A DNA stretch of 64,000 bases from Alistipes sp. Zagget8 (GCA_001941065.1 MSHJ01000005.1:186001-250000), one strand, 5' to 3'. Counted from the stretch's first letter, positions 43,353-51,741 are shown. Numbers and translations: made by a program. Notes: generated by a model from the sequence alone, not told the origin.

Positions 43353-45398
43353 ATGAAAACGCTGAAATATATCGCATTGTCGCTGTTCGCCGCGGCCTGC
43401 ACGACGGCGTGCCAGGACGATCCCGAACTGCTCACCACCGACATCGGTCCCGAGCTGACGGCTGTTTCGTCCGACGCTTCGGCCCTCTTCGGCGGCAAAG
43501 TCGGCTTCGAGGCGACGATGACCGACCGCTATGCGCTCTCGACGCTCAAGGCGCAGGTCTTTTTCGACGACGAGATGGTCGCCGAGGAGGTGATCCGCAC
43601 CAAGGAGAACGGCACCTATTCGGGCACCGTGACGATACCCTTCTACAAGAACGTTCCCGACGGTGAGGCCACGCTGCGCCTCGTGGGACAGAACGTCCGC
43701 TTCGGACTGACCACCGTCGAGCGGCTGCTGAACGTCTCGCGGCCCAAGCCCGACCACCTGACTTTCGTGCTCGACGAGCAGGAGTACCGCATGGAACCCA
43801 CGGGCAACGACTATGAATACGCCGTGACGGCCGATTTCCCGCAGAAGCCGCAGGGTTACATCTCGACGCCCGACCTCGACGGACTGGGTTCGGTGGTGAC
43901 GTTCGGCTACGACGCCGAGCAGGGCGGCATCGTCTCCGACTCGACCGAGCCGATTCCCTTCGCCAATTCGAATGCCGGGGAATTTACGATTACGTTCAAC
44001 CTGAAGACCTTCGAGGGTTCGCCCTTCATCAAGCTGCTCTTCAACGATGCGGAGATGACGATGGTCGACAACGACAATTACAGCATCGTCACCACGCTGA
44101 CGCAGAACCAGACCTACACGCTGACGGGCGTCGGGGATTTCGCCGACTGGGATGTCGACCGCGACTATTTCGAGCGGGCCGACGAATCGAACCCCGAGAC
44201 GCTGACGTTCCTGCCGATGACGGGCATGTACAAGGTGACGGCCAATTTCAAATACAGCTTCCTGCGTATCGAGGCCATGCAGTCGGCCACGGAGTATGCG
44301 TCGCTCGCCGCCGACGGTTCGGGCAATGCGATCTGGACGGTCGGAGCCGGCATCGGCAAACCCGTCATCAAGAACGGCGATGGTTGGGATATGGGCTCCA
44401 CGGGCCTGTGTCTGGCCCGCGTTGCGGACAAGAAATTCCAGATCTCGCTGGTGGCCGGCGTTTCTATCAACGCTTCGAGCTTCGATTTCAAGTTCTTCTG
44501 GCCGAAGGACTGGGACAAGGGCGAATTCCTGGGTAAGACGGATGCCGCGTTCGCCAATCCCTATGGCGTCCTGACCACGACCAGCGATCTGATCGAGATT
44601 TCCGACAGCGGCAACCTGGGGCTTGCCGAGGGCAAGACGCTCGACCTGGGCGGTATCTACTGCTTCACGATAGACGTTTCGGGCGGCACGATGGCCGCGG
44701 TGCTGACCGTCGAGAAAGTGGGTGAGCAGCCGCTTCCGCCCGCCGACATTGCCGTCAACGGGACGGCGATGACCCAGATCGATGCGGATAACTACCAGGT
44801 GGACCTCGACCTGACGCAGGGCCAGACGCTGACCTTCAGCGGTGCGGATGCATTCACCCCGGCATGGATCGACGACAACTATTTTTCGGTCAGCGGAACG
44901 ACCGTTAGCTTCATTCCCGTTGCCGGACACTACCGCATCCTGGCCAATCTCGCCGACCGCTTCATCCGCTGCTACCGGATCACGGCCGACGGCGGTTACG
45001 CCACGACGGAGGCCGACGGTTCGGGCGGAATCTGGCTCATGGGCTGGGGCGTGGGCGCCCCGTCGATGGACTATCAGTTCGGTTTCGACCCGTTCACCAA
45101 CATCTACTGCATGCCCGAGGTCGAGCCGATGAAATACCGGCTGACGGGTAAGGCAGGTCCCGAAAAAGGCTCTTCGATCGGCGACTATTTCCGCACCGAC
45201 TATATTTCGATGAAATATTTCTTCCAGCACGGCTGGGGCGGTGAGATGTCGAATCCGACGATTCAAGGCGGTTTGCTGAAGGTCGACGGCAATTTGGGCC
45301 TTGCCGGAGATCCGCTTGAGCAGGGTGCCGTCTACGAACTGACGATCGATCTGAGTGCAGGACGCGACAACGGTGTGGTGTCGTTCGTTAAGAAATAA
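43353..45398 (+). CDS. Surface glycan-binding lipoprotein (SusE/F position) with internal duplication
   Basis: The 681-residue lipoprotein (FAAACTTAC) has an N-terminal Ig-like domain and then repeated beta modules. Two modules of about 200 residues are clear duplicates: the first has TLTQNQTYTLTGVGDF, ATEYASLAADGSGNAIW and GAGIGKP; the second has DLTQGQTLTFSGADAF, GGYATTEADGSGGIW and GWGVGAP. It has no catalytic signature. It occupies the place of the beta-1,6-glucan-binding protein in the homologous locus, so glucan binding at the cell surface is likely. I recall this protein type as DUF5125/DUF5121. Confidence 0.8.
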   Translation: MKTLKYIALSLFAAACTTACQDDPELLTTDIGPELTAVSSDASALFGGKVGFEATMTDRYALSTLKAQVFFDDEMVAEEVIRTKENGTYSGTVTIPFYKNVPDGEATLRLVGQNVRFGLTTVERLLNVSRPKPDHLTFVLDEQEYRMEPTGNDYEYAVTADFPQKPQGYISTPDLDGLGSVVTFGYDAEQGGIVSDSTEPIPFANSNAGEFTITFNLKTFEGSPFIKLLFNDAEMTMVDNDNYSIVTTLTQNQTYTLTGVGDFADWDVDRDYFERADESNPETLTFLPMTGMYKVTANFKYSFLRIEAMQSATEYASLAADGSGNAIWTVGAGIGKPVIKNGDGWDMGSTGLCLARVADKKFQISLVAGVSINASSFDFKFFWPKDWDKGEFLGKTDAAFANPYGVLTTTSDLIEISDSGNLGLAEGKTLDLGGIYCFTIDVSGGTMAAVLTVEKVGEQPLPPADIAVNGTAMTQIDADNYQVDLDLTQGQTLTFSGADAFTPAWIDDNYFSVSGTTVSFIPVAGHYRILANLADRFIRCYRITADGGYATTEADGSGGIWLMGWGVGAPSMDYQFGFDPFTNIYCMPEVEPMKYRLTGKAGPEKGSSIGDYFRTDYISMKYFFQHGWGGEMSNPTIQGGLLKVDGNLGLAGDPLEQGAVYELTIDLSAGRDNGVVSFVKK

Positions 45399-45402
45399 TC
45401 AT

Positions 45403-45443
45403 TATCTTTGTATGCGAAGTGCGCAGCCTCCGGACTGCGCACT
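45403..45443 (+). promoter_or_regulatory. Internal promoter and 5' hairpin before the GH3 gene
   Basis: TATCTTTG (45403-45410) matches the -7 consensus just after the glycan-binding protein stop. Eight bases later a perfect 9-bp inverted repeat, AGTGCGCAG-N8-CTGCGCACT (45418-45443), would form a hairpin at the very 5' end of the transcript. No T-run follows, so it is not an ordinary terminator. Confidence 0.6.
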
Positions 45444-45475
45444 CCGCGTACAAACTAAACAAACATTTTATTCCA

Positions 45476-47710
45476 ATGTCAAAGAATAACCTGATAAAGG
45501 GCTTCGCCGTGCTATGCTCGCTGGCGGCGGTCGCCTGCGGCGGCGGCCAGCAGCCCCGGAGCGGCGTTGCCGTCTATCTCGACGAATCGCAGCCCCTTGA
45601 AAAACGTGTCGAGGACGCCCTCTCGCGCATGACCCTCGAAGAGAAGGTCGCCGTCCTGCACGCACAGTCGAAATTCTCGTCGGCGGGAGTTCCGCGCCTC
45701 GGCATCCCCGAGGTGTGGTGCACCGACGGTCCCCACGGCATCCGCCCCGAGGTCCTTTGGGACGAGTGGGAGCAGGCCGGATGGACGAACGACTCCTGCA
45801 CGGCCTTTCCGGCGCTGACGTGCCTCGCCGCGACGTGGAATCCCGCGATGTCGGCCCTCTACGGCAAATCCATCGGCGAGGAGGCCCGCTACCGCGAAAA
45901 GGACATCCTGCTGGGCCCCGGCGTGAACATCTACCGCACGCCGCTGAACGGCCGCAATTTCGAGTATATGGGCGAAGACCCCTTCCTCTCCTCGCGGATG
46001 GTGGTGCCTTATATTCAAGAGGTGCAGAAAAACGGCGTCGCCGCCTGTGTCAAGCATTTCGCGCTGAACAATCAGGAGGAGCACCGCCACGGCATCGATG
46101 TCGATGTCGATGACCGGGCGCTGTACGAGATTTACCTTCCGGCGTTCAAAGCGGCCGTCCACGAGGGCGGCGCCTGGGCCGTCATGGGTGCCTACAATAA
46201 GTATAAAGGCGAGTATTGCTGTCACAACCAGTATCTGCTGAACGACATCCTCAAACGCGACTGGGCGTTTGACGGCGTGGTCGTCTCCGACTGGGGCGGT
46301 ACGCACGACACGAAGCAGGCCGCCGAGAACGGCCTCGACATGGAGTTCGGGTCGTGGACCGACGGCCTGAGCTGGGGCGCCAGCAATGCCTATGACAACT
46401 ATTACCTGGCGGCTCCCTACCTCGACATGCTGCGCAAGGGCGAGGCTTCGACCGCGACGCTCGACGACAAGGTGCGCCGTGTGCTGAAGCTGATTTTCCG
46501 CACGGCGATGAACACGCAGAAGCCTTTCGGGTCGATGAACTCTCCCGAACACCTGGCTGCCGCACGCCGCATTGCAGGCGAGGGCATGGTGCTGCTGAAG
46601 AACGACGGCGGAGTGCTGCCGATCGACCTTGCGAAAGCCAGAACCATTGCCGTGGTGGGTGAGAATGCGATTAAGATGATGACCGTCGGCGGCGGTTCGT
46701 CGTCGCTGAAGGTGCAGCACGAATACACGCCGCTGGAGGGCATCCGCGCCGCCGCGGACGGCAAGGCCGAGGTGATTTACGAGCGCGGCTATGTCGGCGA
46801 CGTGACGGGCGACTACAACGGCGTGAAGACGGGTCAGGATCTTTCGGAGAAGCGTTCCGAGGCTCAGCTCATTGCCGATGCCGTTGCCGCGGCCCGCAAG
46901 GCCGACGCCGTGATTTTCGTCGGCGGACTGAACAAGAGCGATCATCAGGACTGCGAGGGCGCCGACCGCCTGCAGTACGGCCTGCCGTATGCACAGGACC
47001 GGGTGATCGAAGCGCTGGCCGAAGCCAATCCCAATCTGGCGATGGTGATCGTCTCGGGCAACGCCGTGGCGATGCCGTGGATCGGGCGCGTTCCGGCGGT
47101 GCTGGAGGCGTGGTTCTCGGGTTCGGAGGCGGGCAATGCGCTGGCCGACGTGGTGTTCGGGACCGTGAACCCCTCGGGCAAACTGCCCTTCACCTTCCCG
47201 GTGCGTCTGGAGGACAACAGCGCCCATGCGCTGGGCGAATACCCCGGTACGGACAAGGTTACCTACAACGAGGGCATCTTCGTGGGCTACCGCTGGCACG
47301 ACAAGGAGCAGCTCGAACCGCTGTTCGCCTTCGGCCACGGCCTGAGCTACACGACGTTCGACATTGCCAATGTGCAAGCCGACCGCACGACGCTCGCGGC
47401 GAACGGCCGCATCCGGGTTTCGGCCGATGTGACCAACACGGGTTTGCGTCCGGGCTCCGAGGTGGTGCAGCTCTATATCGGCGACGAGGAGTCGTCGCTG
47501 CCGCGCCCGGTGAAGGAGCTGAAAGGATTTCAGAAAATAGCTTTGGACCCCGGGCAAACGCAAACTGTTACTTTCGAGATCACGCCCGATATGCTGCAAT
47601 ACTATGACGACGCACGGGGCGTGTGGGTTGCCGAACCGGGCGCCTTCACGGCCTATGTGGGCGCCGCTTCGGACGACATCCGCGGCACGGCGGCCTTCGA
47701 GCTGAAGTGA
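45476..47710 (+). CDS. GH3 beta-glucosidase lipoprotein
   Basis: The 744-residue protein has a lipobox (LAAVAC) and the three GH3 parts: the TIM barrel (GIPEVWCTDGPHGIRPEV, CVKHFALNNQEEHRHG, nucleophile Asp in GVVVSDWGGTHDT), the alpha/beta sandwich (EGMVLLKNDGGVLPI, GGGSSSLKVQHEYTPLEGI) and a fibronectin-III-like tail (FAFGHGLSYTTFDI, VTNTGLRPGSEVVQLYIG). It would release glucose from beta-linked gluco-oligosaccharides after import. It completes the beta-1,6-glucan locus. The start at 45476 is chosen because upstream codons lie in the promoter and hairpin. A separate promoter may let it be expressed beyond the operon. Confidence 0.92.
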   Translation: MSKNNLIKGFAVLCSLAAVACGGGQQPRSGVAVYLDESQPLEKRVEDALSRMTLEEKVAVLHAQSKFSSAGVPRLGIPEVWCTDGPHGIRPEVLWDEWEQAGWTNDSCTAFPALTCLAATWNPAMSALYGKSIGEEARYREKDILLGPGVNIYRTPLNGRNFEYMGEDPFLSSRMVVPYIQEVQKNGVAACVKHFALNNQEEHRHGIDVDVDDRALYEIYLPAFKAAVHEGGAWAVMGAYNKYKGEYCCHNQYLLNDILKRDWAFDGVVVSDWGGTHDTKQAAENGLDMEFGSWTDGLSWGASNAYDNYYLAAPYLDMLRKGEASTATLDDKVRRVLKLIFRTAMNTQKPFGSMNSPEHLAAARRIAGEGMVLLKNDGGVLPIDLAKARTIAVVGENAIKMMTVGGGSSSLKVQHEYTPLEGIRAAADGKAEVIYERGYVGDVTGDYNGVKTGQDLSEKRSEAQLIADAVAAARKADAVIFVGGLNKSDHQDCEGADRLQYGLPYAQDRVIEALAEANPNLAMVIVSGNAVAMPWIGRVPAVLEAWFSGSEAGNALADVVFGTVNPSGKLPFTFPVRLEDNSAHALGEYPGTDKVTYNEGIFVGYRWHDKEQLEPLFAFGHGLSYTTFDIANVQADRTTLAANGRIRVSADVTNTGLRPGSEVVQLYIGDEESSLPRPVKELKGFQKIALDPGQTQTVTFEITPDMLQYYDDARGVWVAEPGAFTAYVGAASDDIRGTAAFELK

Positions 47711-47727
47711 TTCCGCCTCTGTAAACG

Positions 47728-47763
47728 AAAAGTCCGCGGCCCCGAAGGGTCGCGGACTTTTTC
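47728..47763. terminator. Bidirectional terminator after the beta-glucan locus
   Basis: AAAAGTCCGCG and CGCGGACTTTTT pair around a GC-rich loop with T-runs on both strands. It separates GH3 from the convergent acetyltransferase gene. Confidence 0.85.
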
Positions 47764-47764
47764 G

Positions 47765-48295
47765 TTATTCGGTCCGGATGAAGTAGAGGGCGTGCCTCCG
47801 CAGGGGATGTCCCTCCGGCAGACCGGGGTGGTCGAACTCCCCGATGCACTCCATGCCGAGCTTCTTCATCACGTTCAGCGAGCGTTGGTTCCCGACATAG
47901 GTGAAGGCGATAAGCTCCGGGATGCCGAGTTTCGCGGCGTGTTCGATGCAGGCCCGGGCCGCCTCGGTGGCATATCCCTGCCCCCAGGCATCCTGACGCA
48001 GGCGCCAGAGTATCTCCACCTGGCCTTCCATGCCGCCGGAGTAGGTCACGCGGTGCAGTCCGGCGAAGCCCAGCAATTCGCCGTCGGAAAGGCGTTCCAC
48101 GGCGTAGGCGCCGAATCCCTCGGTTGAGAATTCGTCGCGGATACGGCCCATCAGGGCCTGGGATTCCGCATCCGTCAGCGGTGCGGGGAAAAACTCCATA
48201 ACCCGCTCATCGGCGTTTATGGCGGCGAAAGCCGGCTGGTCTTCCTCCCGCCATGCACGTAGTGCGAGGCGGGCCGTTTGGGACGGGTAAAGCAT
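47765..48295 (-). CDS. GNAT-family N-acetyltransferase (RimJ/RimL-like)
   Basis: The 176-residue protein has the GNAT fold of the ribosomal-protein acetyltransferase type: the start TARLALRAWREEDQPAFAAI, central strand EILWRLRQDAWGQGYATEAA with the acetyl-CoA loop (Q-x-x-G-x-G/A variant QGYATE), and the later NQRSLNVMKKLGMECIGEF. It transfers acetyl from acetyl-CoA to an amine; the substrate cannot be predicted. It is monocistronic and unrelated in function to the glycan genes beside it. Confidence 0.9.
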   Translation of the reverse strand: MLYPSQTARLALRAWREEDQPAFAAINADERVMEFFPAPLTDAESQALMGRIRDEFSTEGFGAYAVERLSDGELLGFAGLHRVTYSGGMEGQVEILWRLRQDAWGQGYATEAARACIEHAAKLGIPELIAFTYVGNQRSLNVMKKLGMECIGEFDHPGLPEGHPLRRHALYFIRTE

Positions 48296-48400
48296 AATTT
48301 ATGTTTTGGGTATTTTGGGCTGTTGCGGGAGCGCGGAACGGGATGGTAAGCGTGAAGACCTTCCGTCGCTCTTAAATTCGGCGTCTTACGCCGGCGGTGG

Positions 48401-49201
48401 CTATTCGGCGACCTCTTTTTTCGAGCGTTTGCGCGAATTGATCGTCAGGTATCGCTGCAGGGTCTGCTGCAGCCGCACGGGGTCGATGTTCAGGCGGATT
48501 TCGCCGCCCTGTGCAATCGAGATGTCGCCCGTCTCCTCGGATACGACCACGATGATGGCGTCCGAAATCTCGCTCATGCCGATTGCCGCGCGGTGGCGCG
48601 TGCCGAACGACTTGGGAACGTCGCTCTGCGTCACCGGGAGGATGCACTTGGCCGCCACGATCCGGTCGCCCTCTATCAGCACGGCGCCGTCGTGCAGGGG
48701 GGCGTTCTTGAAGAAAATGTTCTTCAGAAGCGATGTCGAGACCTTGGCGTCGAGGGCGATGCCGCCTTCGGCAATCAGCCGCAGGTCGCTCTGCTGGCCG
48801 ATGACGATCAGCGCCCCGGTCTTGGTGTCCGACATTTCGCGGCAGGCCGTGACGATCGGCACGACGTTGGTCTGCACGGTGTCCTCACCGGTCGAGAAGA
48901 TGCGCGAGATGAAATTGAAATGCTTCTGGCGCATGCCGATCATCTGCAGGAACCGCCGCAGTTCGGGCTGGAAGACGATGATCAGCGCGATGGCTCCCAC
49001 CGAGATCAGCTGCCCGAGGATGGTCGACAACAACTCCATGTTCAATGCCCGCACGACCACCCACAGCAGGTAGACGGCGATGATCCCCGAGAGGATATAC
49101 GGCGCATTGGTGCCTTTGGTCATGCGGTATATCCAGTACATGATGACGGCAACCAGGATGATGTCGATGAAATCGACGAATGTGAACGGAACGAATCCCA
49201 T
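48401..49201 (-). CDS. cdaA: Diadenylate cyclase CdaA (c-di-AMP synthase)
   Basis: The 266-residue protein has three N-terminal transmembrane helices (FIDIILVAVIMYWIYRM, YILSGIIAVYLLWVVV, LLSTILGQLISVGAIALIIV) and then the DAC domain with both signature motifs, APLHDGAVLIEG (DGA) and SFGTRHRAAIGMSE (RHR). It makes c-di-AMP from two ATP and thereby affects potassium and osmotic balance and envelope homeostasis. No ybbR-like or glmM gene is adjacent here; the ybbR-like gene sits at 61015. A consensus promoter lies 31-61 bases upstream and overlaps the 82-bp repeats. Confidence 0.95.
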   Translation of the reverse strand: MGFVPFTFVDFIDIILVAVIMYWIYRMTKGTNAPYILSGIIAVYLLWVVVRALNMELLSTILGQLISVGAIALIIVFQPELRRFLQMIGMRQKHFNFISRIFSTGEDTVQTNVVPIVTACREMSDTKTGALIVIGQQSDLRLIAEGGIALDAKVSTSLLKNIFFKNAPLHDGAVLIEGDRIVAAKCILPVTQSDVPKSFGTRHRAAIGMSEISDAIIVVVSEETGDISIAQGGEIRLNIDPVRLQQTLQRYLTINSRKRSKKEVAE

Positions 49202-49231
49202 TGTTTGTCGGCGTTATTAATTAGTCGTTCG

Positions 49232-49262
49232 CAAAGATACAAAAAAGTCAGCCGATACCAAA
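49232..49262 (-). promoter_or_regulatory. cdaA promoter inside a repeat element
   Basis: On the minus strand TTTG (49259-49262), 19 bases and TATCTTTG (49232-49239) match the consensus. As at ysxC, the -33 box falls in the repeat unit. Confidence 0.75.
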
Positions 49263-49404
49263 ACCGAATCGCATCCGGTTGGGCAAAACCTTCCGACCCC
49301 CTAAAAGTGCCGTTACGGCACCAAAAAAGTCAGCCGATACCAAAACCGAATAGTATCCGGTTGGGTAAAACCTTCCGACCTCCTATAAGTGCCGTTACGG
49401 CACC
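49241..49404. repeat. Tandem pair of 82-bp repeats (copies B1, B2)
   Basis: Two head-to-tail 82-bp units (49241-49322 and 49323-49404) differ at five positions. Each ends with the hairpin GTGCCG-TTA-CGGCAC (49307-49321 and 49389-49403). A third, more diverged member lies at 24632-24720. They fill the gap between the cdaA promoter and the ompH terminator; no ORF of substance is present. Confidence 0.9.
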
Positions 49405-49442
49405 AAAAAATACCGGCTTCCGCTTTGCGGGGAAGCCGGTAT
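49404..49442 (-). terminator. Terminator of the OmpH/Skp gene
   Basis: ATACCGGCTTCC and GGAAGCCGGTAT pair perfectly around GCTTTGCGG; on the minus strand six T follow. It abuts the end of the tandem repeats. Confidence 0.8.
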
Positions 49443-49463
49443 TCAGATTTTCCGCGGGCGGAG

Positions 49464-50051
49464 TTATTTCTTCTCGGCTTTTTTGTCCGCAGCGTAGAGT
49501 TCATTGACCTTCGCCAGCACGACGGGGGTGATGTTGAGCGTCGTATCGGCGTCGATGAGCGCCGTGGCGTTGATGATCAGTTTGTATTTCTTGTCGGCGT
49601 TGATCTCCTGCACGGCACGCTGGAGCAGGTCCTGGGCGCGGTTGGTGAACACGTAATTCTCCTCGTCGAGCGTCTGGGCCTCCTTCTGGGCGTTGGTCTG
49701 ATAGGAAGCTGCCTTTTTCTGGATGTTCTCCTGCTGGGTCTGCGCGTCGCGCGAGGTGATGAGTCCCTTCTGGTATTTCTCCTGCAGCTGCGCGGCCTCG
49801 GCCTGGAGTCCCTTTTCGCGCTGTGCCCAGCTCTTCTGCGCCTTTTCGGTCTTCTCCTGGAGCGCTGCGCCTTCGGTCTTGTAGAGGTCGGACTGCGCCA
49901 GCACGGCTTCGACCTGAACGTAAGCGATGTCGCTCGAAACAACCTGCTGTGCTACCGTTTCAGCCGCGGTTGCGGTCTGCTCTGCGGTTTTCGTGCCGCA
50001 GGCCGCAAGGACGAGAGCCGCAGCCAGCGCCGGAAAAAGAGTTTTTTTCAT
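49464..50051 (-). CDS. OmpH/Skp-family periplasmic chaperone lipoprotein
   Basis: The 195-residue protein has a lipobox (ALVLAAC, Cys18). The Skp arrangement follows: a first strand with DIAYVQVEAVLAQSDLY, a long Gln/Lys/Ala-rich coiled coil (residues 60-140), and a closing strand pair (YKLIINATALIDADTTLNIT). Skp-type proteins hold unfolded outer-membrane proteins in the periplasm. Here lipid anchoring is unusual compared with enterobacterial Skp but common among Bacteroidetes members. It is divergent from ruvA with its own TACCTTTG -7 element. Confidence 0.88.
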   Translation of the reverse strand: MKKTLFPALAAALVLAACGTKTAEQTATAAETVAQQVVSSDIAYVQVEAVLAQSDLYKTEGAALQEKTEKAQKSWAQREKGLQAEAAQLQEKYQKGLITSRDAQTQQENIQKKAASYQTNAQKEAQTLDEENYVFTNRAQDLLQRAVQEINADKKYKLIINATALIDADTTLNITPVVLAKVNELYAADKKAEKK

Positions 50052-50095
50052 GTCGTTTTTCTATTTGAAAAGTTAATTATTCTGCGTTTGAGTCA

Positions 50096-50123
50096 CAAAG
50101 GTAAAAAAAAATCTTTACTTTTG
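50096..50123. promoter_or_regulatory. Divergent -7 elements for ompH and ruvA
   Basis: TACCTTTG on the minus strand (50096-50103) and TACTTTTG on the plus strand (50116-50123) both match TAnnTTTG and face away from each other. Clear -33 partners at 19-21 bases are missing for both. Confidence 0.5.
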
Positions 50124-50150
50124 CCCAACCCGCATTAAATTTTGATTTTC

Positions 50151-50738
50151 ATGTACGAATACATCAAAGGCGCCGTCGCCGAAGTCGCTCCCGCTTATGC
50201 CGTTATCGATGCCGGCGGGGTAGGCTACTACCTCCATATTTCGCTCGAAACCTATGCCGCCGTCGAGCACGCCTCCGAGGCCAAACTCTACGTGCACTAC
50301 GTCGTGCGCGAGGACGCCCAGCTGCTCTACGGATTCTCGACGAAGGTCGAACGCGAGGTGTTCCGCCTGCTGATCAGCGTCTCGGGCGTGGGCGGCAACA
50401 CAGCCCGCATGATCCTTTCGACCTACTCGCCGCACGAACTGCAGGGCATCATCACCTCGGGCAACGCCGTGCTGCTGAAGAACGTCAAGGGACTGGGCCT
50501 CAAGACGGCGCAGAAGATCATCGTCGAGCTGAGCGGCAAACTCGCCGTGCTGGGTGCCGATGCCGGCGATGCGCCCCTCGCCGGGGCCGACGGAGGGAGT
50601 TTCGACGAGGCCCTCGCCGCGCTGGTCATGCTGGGCTTCGCCCGCGCTGCCGCCGAGAAGGTCCTGCGAGGCGTGATGCGCGAACTGCCGCGGGCTTCGG
50701 TCGAGGAGTTGATCCGTGCGGCGCTCAAACGCCTGTAG
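50151..50738 (+). CDS. ruvA: Holliday junction branch migration protein RuvA
   Basis: The 195-residue protein has the three RuvA domains: the N-terminal OB fold (YEYIKGAVAEVAPAYAVIDA, GVGYYLHISLETY), two helix-hairpin-helix motifs (ISVSGVGGNTARMIL and VKGLGLKTAQKIIVEL) and the C-terminal three-helix domain that meets RuvB (EALAALVMLGFARAAAEKVL). It binds four-way junctions and loads RuvB. The ATG at 50151 gives the family's normal start; the upstream TTG adds three residues. Confidence 0.96.
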   Translation: MYEYIKGAVAEVAPAYAVIDAGGVGYYLHISLETYAAVEHASEAKLYVHYVVREDAQLLYGFSTKVEREVFRLLISVSGVGGNTARMILSTYSPHELQGIITSGNAVLLKNVKGLGLKTAQKIIVELSGKLAVLGADAGDAPLAGADGGSFDEALAALVMLGFARAAAEKVLRGVMRELPRASVEELIRAALKRL

Positions 50739-50797
50739 TCCGAAAAGTCCGAATGGTGTACTGAAAGGTTCTTTTTGCAAAAAGAGTCCCAGAATTT

Positions 50798-50838
50798 CCC
50801 CCCCCCCTTGGTTTGGCAGATTATTTGTGCTATATTTG
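50798..50838 (+). promoter_or_regulatory. C10 tract adjoining a promoter for a small membrane protein
   Basis: Ten C (50798-50807) directly precede TTG (50808-50810), 20 bases and TATATTTG (50831-50838). The promoter faces the 48-codon gene at 50882. Confidence 0.55.
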
Positions 50839-50881
50839 CACCGCCTAATCAAAATGTTTTGCCTCACCTATTTTAAGTTTT

Positions 50882-51028
50882 ATGGAAGGGATTCCTGTCG
50901 GATTTATTTTTATACTCTTTGGCGTCATTGTCGCCGGTATCGTGTTTACGATGCTTATCTATGCCTGGAAGCAGCGTAAACTGCAGCGCCTCAAAGACCC
51001 GCACAGGGATTATTACAGACGTAAATGA
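50882..51028 (+). CDS. Small single-helix membrane protein, 48 residues
   Basis: The ORF starts ATG GAA GGG and ends TGA at 51026-51028. It encodes one hydrophobic helix (VGFIFILFGVIVAGIVFTML, residues 6-25) followed by a basic tail (WKQRKLQRLKDPHRDYYRRK). The tail should be cytoplasmic. A matching promoter lies 44 bases upstream and a terminator (51061-51092) follows, so it seems to be a free-standing gene. I do not recognise a family. Confidence 0.65.
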   Translation: MEGIPVGFIFILFGVIVAGIVFTMLIYAWKQRKLQRLKDPHRDYYRRK

Positions 51029-51060
51029 CAGCCGGGGCTCCGGTTCGTCCTCTTTTTTTT

Positions 51061-51092
51061 GTCCGCCGGTATGCCGAGCGGACGTTTTTTTT
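51061..51092 (+). terminator. Terminator after the small membrane protein gene
   Basis: GTCCGC and GCGGAC pair around an 11-base loop and are followed by eight T. Confidence 0.7.
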
Positions 51093-51147
51093 CGTTTCTT
51101 GTTCGTAAATCGGATTGTTTTGTGTAAATTTGCACGATTGTATGCCA

Positions 51148-51741
51148 ATGAAACGACTTATCATCCTGTTGGGCGTGGCCCTGCCCGTGCTGTTCTGCAG
51201 CTGTTCCGACGAGAAGGACATCCTTCCCGAGCAGCGCGAAAAGCTCGTCTCCTACCTGGAGAAGACCCACTCCCCGGCACTCATTCCCGAGGCTTCGGTC
51301 GACGAGGACGGGCAGCTGCCTTTCTACACCACCGCGGGCAGCACGGTTTATCGGTATATCGTCAATTATTACCGCCCCAACCGCGAGAGTTATCCGGAGG
51401 TGACGGCTTCGTCGAAAGTCACCATCACCTTCCGGGCCTATGTCTTCAGCTATTCGAACATCACGGATTCCACGTTCCCGTTCTACTCGAACGATCCGCT
51501 GCTGCAGGCGGCTTATGAGGATATGGGGCTGACGCCCGGAGCGTGGTCGTTCGAACCGCGGACGATCGATATGCGCGGCGACATACTAAAAGGGCTTTGG
51601 CATGCGTTACTTGGTTGTCGCGAGGGAGACGATGTCGAGTCCTACATGACTTACAACGAGGCTTTCGGCGACAAATATTTCACGACGATTCCGCGGGAAA
51701 GCCCGGTCGCGTGGTATTTCAGGGTCGAATCCGTCGAATAA
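51148..51741 (+). CDS. FKBP-like peptidyl-prolyl isomerase lipoprotein
   Basis: The 197-residue lipoprotein (VLFCSC lipobox near residue 19) has one FKBP-like domain from about residue 55. The visible landmarks are TAGSTVYRYIVNYYRPN, SSKVTITFRAYVFS, the loop RGDILKGLWHALLGCREGDD, the IP motif in FTTIPRESPVAWYF and the closing strand. Several active-site aromatic positions are not clearly kept, so isomerase activity is uncertain. It precedes a larger lipoprotein of similar design by 32 bases. A TAAATTTG -7 element (51125-51132) supports a start at 51148; 51142 is possible. Confidence 0.7.
   Translation: MKRLIILLGVALPVLFCSCSDEKDILPEQREKLVSYLEKTHSPALIPEASVDEDGQLPFYTTAGSTVYRYIVNYYRPNRESYPEVTASSKVTITFRAYVFSYSNITDSTFPFYSNDPLLQAAYEDMGLTPGAWSFEPRTIDMRGDILKGLWHALLGCREGDDVESYMTYNEAFGDKYFTTIPRESPVAWYFRVESVE

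Noticed and set aside
49241..49404. CRISPR-like array from the tandem repeats
   Set aside because: The units are directly joined with no spacers, number only two, and no cas gene is present.
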